Below, one piece after another: positions 47,310 to 56,356 of a stretch of 64,000 bases of DNA (position 1 is its first letter; each line of letters opens with the position of its first letter). The notes under the pieces were generated by a model, which saw only the letters and a list, made by a program, of their open reading frames with translations, ran no database searches and had not been told where the DNA came from. Origin of the DNA: Bacteroidales bacterium (GTDB lineage: Bacteria; Bacteroidota; Bacteroidia; Bacteroidales; UBA1715); the NCBI GenBank assembly GCA_016714605.1, contig JADKDL010000005.1, positions 184,003 to 248,002 of the forward strand, given 5' to 3'. The position numbers and the translations under genes were made by a program.

Positions 47310-47835
47310 ATAATGCACCACTATGATCTAATGGTAAAAATTTATAATCCAAGCTACCAGCTTTTCTAGCAATATCAATTAAACCTAAACCGGCACCTCC
47401 TTTATCAGAAAGTTTACCGTCTTTCAATTGTCTTTTGTACATTTCTTTTAACTCTTCGGGGGTAGAGTGAATAACCGACTCAATTTGTTCTTGAAGTATT
47501 TCTTTTTTCTCGAAAGACACTTTGTTAGAAGTAATTATGTAATAGGAGTCATCTTTCTTTCCTATGATAAATAGACCACTTCCTATAGATCTTTTATCAG
47601 AAATCCAATCAGAATGTTTATTTAAATTTTGAAGCGTTTCTACCAAAACATGATATACTTTTTTCTTAGTATTTCTGTCTTCTTCAAGCAAATCCATTTT
47701 ACCTTCGGCCATGTTTGCAAACATCTTTGTAATTTCATGACTAAACTCTCCAAAATATACCAAGTCTATACTGCTTGATTCCATTTCATCATATAGGTTC
47801 AGAACCGATTTAATAAATCCGACATTTAATTCCAT
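47281..47835 (-). CDS. SiaB-family (DUF6272) protein kinase-like protein
   Basis: 184-residue cytoplasmic protein with an HATPase-like fold. YHVLVETLQNLNKHSDW resembles the N-box, and GGAGLGLIDIARKAG the G-box; the FGEFSHEITKMFANMAE region is typical of the DUF6272/SiaB family. In Pseudomonas, SiaB phosphorylates SiaC, and the PP2C phosphatase SiaA reverses this. No siaC homologue is adjacent in the window; a SpoIIE-type phosphatase is encoded at 15593-18928. Partnering is inferred. Confidence 0.75.
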   Translation of the reverse strand: MELNVGFIKSVLNLYDEMESSSIDLVYFGEFSHEITKMFANMAEGKMDLLEEDRNTKKKVYHVLVETLQNLNKHSDWISDKRSIGSGLFIIGKKDDSYYIITSNKVSFEKKEILQEQIESVIHSTPEELKEMYKRQLKDGKLSDKGGAGLGLIDIARKAGSLDYKFLPLDHSGALFILKAEIHS

Positions 47836-48080
47836 AGTTTTCTTAGTTGTAGTCCTTGCACCTGCAAAAACTCTTTAAAAGTAAAAATTTAATCGTTTTT
47901 TGCAAAATAATTTAATATAATATTAATCACCTTTCTATAAAACATTTTATATAGTACAAAACACGTATTATAATAATCATAAAATCAGTATGTTAATATA
48001 GAATGTTGCATAGTTTATTTTTTTAATATATTGAAAATTAGTACATTTTTTCATTTTAATCCCGAGAATTGAAGTGAAAA

Positions 48081-49421
48081 TCAGCATTTTTCAAACGTAT
48101 AATTATTAAATATTTTAAGTCTATTTGCAAGTTCGGGCAGTTGTTCAACTTTAATTGTAGATGTACAAGCTCTGAGACCGTCTTTTCTTTCGCTGCCGGT
48201 TATGTCAAGTGAAATTGCACTTATGCCAAAATAGAGCAGTCGGTGCAACAAGTCTTCTGATGATAAACCTTTATATGAAATGGTAAAATAAAATCCATCT
48301 GCCAGTTCTTTGTCAATATCTTTATCATAAACAATTGAAAAAGCATTTTCCACAAATATTTTTTTCATTAGTTTAGCTTTCTCTTTATATACTTTCACGT
48401 AATCTAGGAATTTATATTCGCCATTGTTTACCGCTTTAAGCATAGCTGCAAGGGCAAATTGAGAAGCGTGCGATGTGCCTGACGATAAGGTATATAATGC
48501 ACCATAAATAACTGCCTGACCAAGAGAGTCCATTCCAAAATATGAACTCAGATTTTCAAACTTTTGGTTAAATAGTTTGTCTGAAATTACCAGCGATGCA
48601 ATTCTTTGACCTGCATAACTAAATACTTTAGAGCTAGAAATGAGTAAGAAATAATTATCGGTATATTTTGCAATGCTTGGCTGATATGGTGCTACTCCCG
48701 GATTACCATAATCTTCTCTGAAATCCATTCCAAAGTACGCTAAATCTTCAATTACAACAATATCATATTTGTTGGCTATTTCTGCAATTGTTTTTAATTC
48801 ATTTTCGGTAAAACATATCCACGATGGGTTGTTTGGATTAGAATATATTATTGAAGAGATTGTCCCATCTGCAATAATTTCCAGAAGTTTATCTTTCAGT
48901 TTTTCATTTCTATAGTTATACACATCGAAACTTTTAAATGGAAGTCCAAGTGTTTTTAATTGAGCTTTTTGTACCGGAAATCCCGGATCTATAAATAAAG
49001 TGGTTTGACGGTCTTTATGTCGTCTGTTAAGTGCCAGAAATGAAGCATAAGCACCCTGCATTGACCCAACAGTTGGTACACAACCATTTTCTGATACATC
49101 AACGTCAAGAAACAATTTCACAAATCTTGAAATTTCTTTTTTCACCTCAGGTATTCCCTCTATTGATGGATAAATAGAAGCAACACCACGTTCAAGGGCT
49201 TTAATTTCAGCATCTACACCTATTTGAGTAGCACTAATTCCTGGAACACCCATTTCCATTCTTATGAAAGGTACGCCTGATGCCTTTTCAATTTCATTTA
49301 CCAATTTTACAATCTGTCTGATTGATGCTTTGCCTATTTTTTCAATCTGTAGTTCTTTTAATATTGTATCTACCAAATTGGTAGAAATAGGAGTTGTTTT
49401 CATATCTGTAGAAGTTTTCAA
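48081..49421 (-). CDS. PLP-dependent aminotransferase, class I/II
   Basis: 446 residues, fold-type I aminotransferase. Visible are the cofactor contacts SMQGAYASF (phosphate-binding turn), SNPNNPSWICF, IEDLAYFGMDF and the Schiff-base Lys in LISSSKVFSYAGQR, with the C-terminal Arg-type substrate site around GSERKDGLRACTS. It is a little longer than the 400-residue average. The amino acid substrate cannot be assigned. Monocistronic on the minus strand. Confidence 0.88.
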   Translation of the reverse strand: MKTSTDMKTTPISTNLVDTILKELQIEKIGKASIRQIVKLVNEIEKASGVPFIRMEMGVPGISATQIGVDAEIKALERGVASIYPSIEGIPEVKKEISRFVKLFLDVDVSENGCVPTVGSMQGAYASFLALNRRHKDRQTTLFIDPGFPVQKAQLKTLGLPFKSFDVYNYRNEKLKDKLLEIIADGTISSIIYSNPNNPSWICFTENELKTIAEIANKYDIVVIEDLAYFGMDFREDYGNPGVAPYQPSIAKYTDNYFLLISSSKVFSYAGQRIASLVISDKLFNQKFENLSSYFGMDSLGQAVIYGALYTLSSGTSHASQFALAAMLKAVNNGEYKFLDYVKVYKEKAKLMKKIFVENAFSIVYDKDIDKELADGFYFTISYKGLSSEDLLHRLLYFGISAISLDITGSERKDGLRACTSTIKVEQLPELANRLKIFNNYTFEKC

Positions 49422-49541
49422 AAAGCAATCTATTAAGTAAATAGATTGCTATAAGTATGTTTTTAAAATTTGATAAATAGCTTAAAATTTAAATTAAGTA
49501 TATAAAAAGAGTAATCTTAATTTCTACAAAATCAATTATTA

Positions 49542-49549
49542 CAAATATA
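49542..49549 (-). promoter_or_regulatory. Putative -7 box for the aminotransferase gene
   Basis: On the minus strand it reads TATATTTG, a full match to TAnnTTTG, about 120 nt upstream of the ATG at 49421. A second identical octamer occurs at 49590-49597 on the same strand. No clear -33 motif for either. Confidence 0.3.
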
Positions 49550-49672
49550 CAATTTTTCGTAATTGAACGAAATTTGTATATTCGTTGCCCAAATATAAGA
49601 ATTGCAAATTAGCATTAATTTTATGAAAAATTTATATTAGTTTGCACAGTAAAAAATTAAATATTTTCTAGT

Positions 49673-50827
49673 ATGCCAAAAATTACTAACAATGTTATCA
49701 GGCTTATTATAGTAGTAGTCTTGTTTAAGCTGCTCTATATTGTAGTAGGTATAGTCTTTGATAAAGTATTGCCAAGCTCTATAAAAACTGTTGATGACAA
49801 AACACCAATTTCTGTATTTCAGAGAAATGATAGTGACTGGTACAGACGCATAGCAGAGAATTCTTATCCGGTAATTCATTCTAAAGCTGAGTTGGGAAAA
49901 TGTAATAATTTCGATAATAATAAACAGAGTGTATGGGCTTTTTTTCCTGCCTATCCAATGCTCTTAAGAGGTACAGCAATCATTACTAGGTTGCCGTTTG
50001 ATGTTGTAGCTTTTTTCTGGTCGCTTGTTTTAAGTTTTTTGGCTTCCTGGGGATTTTTTATGTTTGTGAAGGATTTTATGGGCGATAAGAAATTTGCATT
50101 TTTCGCCACGATATTATTGTTGCTTTGGCCTTTCCACTTTTATTTTTCTATGTATTACACCGAAGCTATATTCTTAGCTGCAAGTATGTGGGGTTTTTGG
50201 TCAGTAAGAAATAAAAATTGGATAGTCTGCTCTTTATCAATTATAGTACTTACTTTGGTAAGACCTAATGGTTTATTAGTAGCTTTTGCAATGTATGTAT
50301 ATTATTTGGAACAAACCGGCATAATAAGCAGAAAGGGAATAAGGTTGAAATACATAAACAGGGCAATTGTCATGAAAAGTTTATTGTTTTTGATTGGTCC
50401 TATTGTCCTAGCATTATTCTGTTTATATCAGTACAAAATGACCGGCTACTGGAACGCATATATGTATGCTCAGGAGGGATGGTGCAGAACATTCACTTTT
50501 CCATTTGCAGTATTATTTACCCAACACGAATATTCACTATATTTTAATTCTTTGTATGCCTTGGCTGCAATTTCTTTTTCAATTTTCTTAATCGGGAAGT
50601 TTCCTCTCAGTATGAATTTGATTATCTGGATTGGCTTATTACTTCCTCTTACTTATGGTTCAACAATTTCTGTACCTCGGTTTATATCTGTAATATTCCC
50701 TTTGTGGATATATGCAGCTTATTTTCTAAAGACCTTTCCATATAGAAAGTTATTATGGATTGCTTTGTTTGGCGGTCATTTAGTAATTTTCCTATTTTGG
50801 TATATAGCAAATCCGTTGTCTTATTAA
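49673..50827 (+). CDS. PIG-V-like membrane glycosyltransferase
   Basis: 384 residues with about nine or ten TM helices. After TM1 a periplasmic loop holds FQRNDSDWYRRIAENSYP and WAFFPAYPMLLR, the motif pair (D-W-Y..I.. and FFP.YP) of PIG-V/GT-C-type mannosyltransferases that use lipid-phosphate sugar donors. VRPNGLLVAFAM is another family-like segment. Substrate unknown; a role in envelope glycan synthesis is likely. Confidence 0.75.
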   Translation: MPKITNNVIRLIIVVVLFKLLYIVVGIVFDKVLPSSIKTVDDKTPISVFQRNDSDWYRRIAENSYPVIHSKAELGKCNNFDNNKQSVWAFFPAYPMLLRGTAIITRLPFDVVAFFWSLVLSFLASWGFFMFVKDFMGDKKFAFFATILLLLWPFHFYFSMYYTEAIFLAASMWGFWSVRNKNWIVCSLSIIVLTLVRPNGLLVAFAMYVYYLEQTGIISRKGIRLKYINRAIVMKSLLFLIGPIVLALFCLYQYKMTGYWNAYMYAQEGWCRTFTFPFAVLFTQHEYSLYFNSLYALAAISFSIFLIGKFPLSMNLIIWIGLLLPLTYGSTISVPRFISVIFPLWIYAAYFLKTFPYRKLLWIALFGGHLVIFLFWYIANPLSY

Positions 50828-50840
50828 TATTATTTATAAT

Positions 50841-50887
50841 AAAAAGAGGTAAAACTAATTACTAACAGAATTGTTTTACCTCTTTTT
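50841..50887. terminator. Bidirectional rho-independent terminator
   Basis: 15-bp perfect stem (AAAAAGAGGTAAAAC / GTTTTACCTCTTTTT) with a 17-nt loop, between the convergent glycosyltransferase and 50938 genes. Confidence 0.9.
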
Positions 50888-50937
50888 ATATTCTTTCTTT
50901 TTCTTTTAAGGAAAAAAGTATTTTAAATTAATAACTT

Positions 50938-53550
50938 TTATTTCACTATAAGTAATTCATAAGTATCTTTTTGTGCATCAAGGTATATGAAATATACTCC
51001 TTTAGGCATATTGTAAAAAGGTAAAACCCCTGCCGTAACAGTTTGTTCTGAAAATAATTTTCCATCTAATGTATGTATTTTTAGGATGCCATTTTCAGGT
51101 ATTTCTACAGTAAAATCTCCAGTTGATGGGTTCGGACTTATTTTTAGTTTAACCAGTGAATCTAGGCTTATTTCAGTATTCGTTTCTAAAAGTTGTGCTT
51201 CTGCAATATTTGAAAGTGACTGGCTAAATGGCCCTGAATCTGATTTTAATTTAGGGTGCTGAGCTACTGGCTGACAGAAAGAATTTAAATTAATTACAAT
51301 ATAGTAATAATAGATGTCATCCGATTTAATTCTTTCATTAATCCAACTTTCGTATAATTCTGAATTGTAGTAAGCATAAGGAATTGCGTATTTCTGTTTG
51401 GTTATTCCATATAAAATATACTCTCCAATGTAGCTACCTTCGTAGAAATCTTGTATCAGTTTTACATATTCATCTGCAGTTACAATAGATTGCAAATGCA
51501 TGGTTTTGTGTTCTCTGCTTAGTTCAGACTCTATGCCACACTCATTAACCGCCGAAATTTTATAACGTTCTGAAGTTTTTTCAGGGTTCGATTTTTCATC
51601 TTTATAAACGCTTAGTTCCCCAGCAGGTACTTGAGCAATTTTTTCATATTTATTATTGGTTTTATTTTCTTTGTAAATATTATAGAAACTTATAAATTCA
51701 TCGGTTTCTATGGGTTCCCATGTTATTAGATTTTTACCTGATTCGGGACCTGCAGTTACTGCACAAATTTCTTGTTTTTTAGGAAATTTTTTATCAACAG
51801 TTATATTGTATGTTGCATTGCAGGTATTGTCGGTGTTGGTTACTATGAAACTATATGTGCCAGGAAGCAAATTTGTTCGGTTTAACATATTTTTATTTGC
51901 ATCTAAATCAGCCCATTTTGTAGAGAAATTCATAAGAGGTTCGTAGTAAACAGAAATAGAACCTGTACCTGTTTTGCATGCACTACTTGTTGTTAGCCAT
52001 GAGGCATAAGGCATATCGCTAGATTTTAGCATTATTGAATTTTCAAAAGTACAGCCACTATTGTCTTTTATCTGATATTTATAATCGCCAATTGTTAGAT
52101 CAGTTATTTTAGTAGTTTTTTCTCCATTGTTCCAAGATATATAGAGTGGTTCTACACCTCCGTTGGTTTCAACTACAATTGCTCCATCTTTTGATGTACA
52201 TGTGCTCGGAGAAATAAGATCTGTAATAAGAACACTAATAGCTTCTGGTTGTTTAACTTCTATTGTTGCTACCTTTTTACAAGATTTACTGTCGGATACA
52301 GTCAATGAGTATACTCCTGCTTTTAAGTTCGTTAGTTTATCGTCGGTACGGGTTGTAGACCAATAATATCGGTACGGTGCAGTACCACCATCTATAGTGG
52401 TTTCTATACTTCCATCAGCATCACCGTTACAAAGAACATCGGTTTTAGCAAATCTTATTTTTATATCTTCACAATTATTTGAAGTATCTGCTTCTCTCAC
52501 CATGACTGGATATATATGGTCTAAAGTAATTTGATTTTCACCCCCATTTATTGAATAGATTATTACTAACTTAACCATGTAAGTGCCAGGACTGGCAAAA
52601 ACATAGACAGGATTTTCATCAAAAGAATCAGGAATCCCGTCTTCATTAAAATCCCAATATAATCGGCAATAATTTGTAGATTTGTTTTTAAACTGCGCAG
52701 CAAATGGAGCATAGTTTATTTCAGAATTGTTTAGAATTTCAAAATCGGCTTCACTATTCATATCATTGTCAAATCCAACGTAGAAAGGAGCATTAAAATG
52801 ACATCCAAGAGCATCTTTAACATTAAGTTCATAATATCCAGAAGGAACATTTTTAATTTCATTTGTAGTTTCCCCATTACTCCATGAGTATTGGAAGGGA
52901 GACATTCCGCCTTCCATTTCAACATAGACGCCACCTGAATTTGGGTCACAAGGTTTTACTTTTTTTACATAAGTCCATGAAGTATCTAATTTTATAATAC
53001 CTACCGAAACTTGGCCCTTCGTTCTACATTGATATTCATCATTGGAAATCACCTCATAGTCTATATAATAAGCACCACCAGTTACGCTATCATCCCAATA
53101 TAATAGATGTAAATCCGGTTTAAGTTGTTCTACACGAAATCCAGATTTTGGATAGAACATAACATTTACATCTGGAGGTATACTACCTAATATTTGTATC
53201 GGTTTTTTTTCGACACAAGATTGTAAATACTTTCTTAATACAACATCTACTGGTAAAGGCATAAAATTTAATACAACAAAGTCTTCTATAGTCGTTTGAC
53301 CATCGCTAGCAATGGCTTTGTATGTTCCAGATTTTGTGATAGTTATTGCGATGGGATCCGTTTCAGCGGTTTGTTCCACATCATCTTTGTACCATACAAT
53401 TTTTGGGTGAGTTTTAGATTCAGCTTTTAGAACCACCGTATCACCTTCACAATAGTACCCACTTTTGTCATCTCCGGAAATAATTATTTGCCCCATCATG
53501 TTTAGTGAGAATAAACTCACGAGCAATTGTAGTATCGCTATTTTTTTCAT
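50938..53550 (-). CDS. Secreted T9SS cargo protein with SprB repeats, PKD and Fn3-like domains
   Basis: 870 residues: signal peptide (about 1-21, SLNMMGQ), Ig-like domain, about four SprB-type repeats of the pattern ...GG..PY.Y.WS.G......L..G.Y...V.D..GC, a PKD domain between the first and second (YWDFNEDGIPDSFDENPVYVF), an Fn3-like domain (ITWEPIETDEFISFYNIYKE), a linker with KSDSGPFSQSLSNIAEAQL, and a type A T9SS sorting domain at the end (LKISPNPSTGDFTVEI ... GVYFIYLDAQ). Predicted to be exported through the type IX system and attached or released outside the cell; adhesion-like role inferred from the repeats. Confidence 0.82.
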   Translation of the reverse strand: MKKIAILQLLVSLFSLNMMGQIIISGDDKSGYYCEGDTVVLKAESKTHPKIVWYKDDVEQTAETDPIAITITKSGTYKAIASDGQTTIEDFVVLNFMPLPVDVVLRKYLQSCVEKKPIQILGSIPPDVNVMFYPKSGFRVEQLKPDLHLLYWDDSVTGGAYYIDYEVISNDEYQCRTKGQVSVGIIKLDTSWTYVKKVKPCDPNSGGVYVEMEGGMSPFQYSWSNGETTNEIKNVPSGYYELNVKDALGCHFNAPFYVGFDNDMNSEADFEILNNSEINYAPFAAQFKNKSTNYCRLYWDFNEDGIPDSFDENPVYVFASPGTYMVKLVIIYSINGGENQITLDHIYPVMVREADTSNNCEDIKIRFAKTDVLCNGDADGSIETTIDGGTAPYRYYWSTTRTDDKLTNLKAGVYSLTVSDSKSCKKVATIEVKQPEAISVLITDLISPSTCTSKDGAIVVETNGGVEPLYISWNNGEKTTKITDLTIGDYKYQIKDNSGCTFENSIMLKSSDMPYASWLTTSSACKTGTGSISVYYEPLMNFSTKWADLDANKNMLNRTNLLPGTYSFIVTNTDNTCNATYNITVDKKFPKKQEICAVTAGPESGKNLITWEPIETDEFISFYNIYKENKTNNKYEKIAQVPAGELSVYKDEKSNPEKTSERYKISAVNECGIESELSREHKTMHLQSIVTADEYVKLIQDFYEGSYIGEYILYGITKQKYAIPYAYYNSELYESWINERIKSDDIYYYYIVINLNSFCQPVAQHPKLKSDSGPFSQSLSNIAEAQLLETNTEISLDSLVKLKISPNPSTGDFTVEIPENGILKIHTLDGKLFSEQTVTAGVLPFYNMPKGVYFIYLDAQKDTYELLIVK

Positions 53551-53669
53551 TCGTTTAATTTTTTAGTAAGATAGGATTACCATGGTTATTTAAAAATAAA
53601 GTAAACAGGTAATAATAAAATTTTTTTGCTTGTCTTAAGTACAAATTTATAAAAATAAATATACTTTGT

Positions 53670-54314
53670 TTATCTTTTAGTTGTTTTTTTAACATTAAAT
53701 ATTACAATGCGATTGTTAATTTTATGTGAAGAAAAATTAAAATTAACAGTTATATATTCAAATGCTTTATTATTGTAGAAGAACACATGTGTTAGATCAT
53801 TTTTGTAGTACCAATTCTTAAAATCTGTAGAATCTTCTATTTGATGTGTCATACAAAAGAGTTTTCCATTTTCTTTCAGTAGATTTCTCAATTTACTAAA
53901 TTCTAAATGGGGATTGTAAAAATGCTCAATTACCTCGCAACAGACTATAAAATCATATTTATCATCAAGTAAAGCTAAGTTATTGTGAAAGAATGGGTCA
54001 AACATTTTTATGTTATATCCATATTTGGTTAGATTATGAGTTACAGCAGAATATTCGCCAGAGCCGTAGTCGAGTCCGGTAGCATTATTTCCAAAATATT
54101 GTAAAATAGTATCTACAAGAGGTTGTGTAAATGATTGATATCCTGCATCAGTAACCAGATTCTGATGTTTTAAATATCTATCAAATTCTGCTTGCGCACA
54201 AAGTCTATTGTCAGGGTTCATAAAAACGGATAGACAGCTTTTACATTTGAAATATTCTATGTTTTTAATTATTGTATAATAGTCAGTTTCTGAGTTACAT
54301 AGTGTGCATTTCAT
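53670..54314 (-). CDS. Class I SAM-dependent methyltransferase with N-terminal zinc motif
   Basis: 214 residues. Four cysteines at the start (CTLCNSE and CKSCLS) form a probable zinc knuckle, as in methyltransferases acting with nucleotide-sugar or glycan pathways. The SAM-binding motif I is GLDYGSGEYSAV (about residue 80), the later acidic motif DFIVCCEVIEHFYNP. Substrate unknown. The gene stands alone between surface-protein genes. Confidence 0.8.
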   Translation of the reverse strand: MKCTLCNSETDYYTIIKNIEYFKCKSCLSVFMNPDNRLCAQAEFDRYLKHQNLVTDAGYQSFTQPLVDTILQYFGNNATGLDYGSGEYSAVTHNLTKYGYNIKMFDPFFHNNLALLDDKYDFIVCCEVIEHFYNPHLEFSKLRNLLKENGKLFCMTHQIEDSTDFKNWYYKNDLTHVFFYNNKAFEYITVNFNFSSHKINNRIVIFNVKKTTKR

Positions 54315-54807
54315 ATTTTATTTAAAAAAAGTAAATGTTTTACAAAAATTCGCTAATGTATTGATACTTTGTGTTGCCAAGGATAACGTGTTTAAAAAAG
54401 CTCAGAAAAAGCGTAATGTAAATAGCCGTTGGTTTCACCAACGGCTATGAATGACTGTAAACTTATAGCCTCGAAGTGTTTGAGTTTTTTTTAGTACGTT
54501 CAATATATTCTTGAAAGATGTTAAAAAACACATACCTTATATTTTTCTAGAAAGTAACATCAAGAAACCACACGGTAATATTCATAGAACCTTTTGGTTG
54601 AGACTACTAATTGTCTTAATTTTTATTGCGTATTTCCTATTTCGATTGTTCTTATTAACTTTACAGAATAATATATAGAATATCAAAAAATCTTTTTTAA
54701 GAGCATCTTTTATAGTGACTTTTTGTTTATCAAGACTTATTATCTAAATTGTTTTTTTACATTCCTAAATCTGATGATTAAATAAAAAAGAAACTTTTTA
54801 TATTTAA
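54315..54807. other. Non-coding region with REP-like palindrome
   Basis: 493-nt AT-rich spacer between two minus-strand genes. Only the palindrome at 54422-54448 stands out. No ORF over 60 codons or RNA recognised. Confidence 0.5.
54422..54448. repeat. REP-like palindrome, 12-bp perfect stem
   Basis: ATAGCCGTTGGT, loop TTC, then ACCAACGGCTAT. The stem is perfect and more GC-rich than its surroundings, with no T-tail. It resembles repetitive extragenic palindromes mobilised by REP-associated tyrosine transposases; no transposase gene is in this window. Confidence 0.65.
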
Positions 54808-56118
54808 TCATTTTAGCTCTAAGGATATTTCATAATTAGTAAGATTGTTTTCATTTACATCTTTAATACACCTAATTGGCAGTCCTATATAATTGTAATC
54901 TTGAGTATAATTGTAATCACTTTGATTAAAATTATAAAAACCAAAATAATTATTCTGTCCCAAATAAAAGGCTGATAGTTTCTCACACATTCTTAAAAAT
55001 CCTACATCTTTAAATAGATTAATATTTCCTTCATAATCAATATAACCAGTTCCCACAAAACTTAATTTTGTACTATTAGTTTCATTCGGATACAATTCAT
55101 TCCAATATTCTAATTCATTTTTTATAAAGTCTTGAGGTTTATATGCATTGGATAATATTAAATTTTCTAAATATTCCAATTCTTTTCGATGAGCAACATG
55201 CCATCCGTTTGGACAGATACCTTGATGTTGGAAAAAACTAATATTTGGATATTGATAACCTGCCAACATTGCCTCATATGTATAATATGCTCCAAAGGGT
55301 ATTGCAAAATTATCTTTATCATTCCTGTACCAAGTATATACAGTAGCTTTTGGATTATTACTAACAATTTCACTCCACCATAGTGATTTATCACTTGGGG
55401 GTTCATTTCCATCTACAGAACTATATGCGTATTGTATAGGATCCCCATTTGGTAATCTAGTAACTCTTAGGTTTTCTCCCATGATATACATAAAACTATC
55501 TGCTACACTTACAGGATCTAACCATCTCTTTATTCTTATTTTGATAACACTGTAGTAATTTCCATCCACATCCCTTACTTTTGTTCCGGCTTGAACATCA
55601 AGTTCATTTAACCAGCGTTGTTCGTTTGCAGTAATCTGTGCTTTCAATACATCTACATACTCTTTAGTTACTGCATCTTGCGCATCGGTAGGACTAGTTA
55701 ATCCTTTTATCTGCCCGTTTGCACTATTGCCTATAGCTATTACATCTGCCAACGATTGTGATTTAGTATCTTGATACAGTATTGCAGATTTCTTTATTGT
55801 TCTTTCCAGTAGGCAGTCCTCGCTTACTTTTATCATTACACCGTCTAATGGAAGTACATTATCAAGGCTGTTAAGGAAGGATTGCAGTTCGGGGGTATAA
55901 AACCCGTCAAAGCTCTTTATTATTTCTACCTTGTCCATAATTTGTGCAAAAGCCTCCTGTGTCTCCTCTGGTGTTTGGCCCATAAAGCCTACTAGGTTCC
56001 ACCCTGCTTTTAGCTGTTTGGTAACTACGGTGTCCAAACTCTGTGCCTGCAATAGGGTTGTCAACAGCAGTGCAGTTACAATAAGTACGTTTTTTATTCT
56101 TCTTTTCATTTGATTCAT
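54808..56118 (-). CDS. Secreted FISUMP-domain protein with N-terminal GWNL module
   Basis: 436 residues from ATG 56118 (MNQMKRRIKNVLIVTALLL signal peptide ending LLQAQ); an in-frame ATG at 56193 would add an unrelated 25 residues. After the signal comes a GWNL module (LKAGWNLVGFMGQTPEE ... FDGFYTPELQSFLNSL) like those ending the mannanase at 2405. The second half is a Fibrobacter-type major paralogous (FISUMP) domain: NLRVTRLPNGDPI, GICPNGWHVAHRKELEYLE, GLPIRCIKDVNE. No T9SS domain. Probable surface or secreted protein; function unknown. The 5' part is visibly richer in G+C than the 3' part. Confidence 0.78.
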   Translation of the reverse strand: MNQMKRRIKNVLIVTALLLTTLLQAQSLDTVVTKQLKAGWNLVGFMGQTPEETQEAFAQIMDKVEIIKSFDGFYTPELQSFLNSLDNVLPLDGVMIKVSEDCLLERTIKKSAILYQDTKSQSLADVIAIGNSANGQIKGLTSPTDAQDAVTKEYVDVLKAQITANEQRWLNELDVQAGTKVRDVDGNYYSVIKIRIKRWLDPVSVADSFMYIMGENLRVTRLPNGDPIQYAYSSVDGNEPPSDKSLWWSEIVSNNPKATVYTWYRNDKDNFAIPFGAYYTYEAMLAGYQYPNISFFQHQGICPNGWHVAHRKELEYLENLILSNAYKPQDFIKNELEYWNELYPNETNSTKLSFVGTGYIDYEGNINLFKDVGFLRMCEKLSAFYLGQNNYFGFYNFNQSDYNYTQDYNYIGLPIRCIKDVNENNLTNYEISLELK

Positions 56119-56255
56119 TATTAATGGTTTGTATAATATTCTCTTATTTAAATGTTTAAAGGTTACTACCGGTTTTGTGACAAAGAATACCAATAGATAA
56201 TATCAGAATCACATAGTATTCATTTCATATTTTATTTTAAAAATAGTGAGTTTAG

Positions 56256-56288
56256 TTTTTGGATTGTCTTTCTTATTTTTTAATTTTG
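56256..56288 (+). promoter_or_regulatory. Bacteroidota-type promoter of the 56357 gene
   Basis: TTTTTG (TTG at 56259-56261), a 19-nt spacer and TAATTTTG (56281-56288). A start point near 56295 excludes the in-frame ATG at 56246 (reading GTG/ATG-like upstream extension) and supports the start at 56357. Confidence 0.6.
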
Positions 56289-56356
56289 TTTTGTGTAAGC
56301 GAAACGCAAATATAAGAAAACTAAAAATATTCTATTTATTAAAATTGTGTCCTACT

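Noticed and set aside
54315..54807. Hidden gene or structured RNA in the 493-nt spacer
   Set aside because: All frames are frequently closed and, apart from the short palindrome, no extended pairing or conserved RNA motif was recognised.
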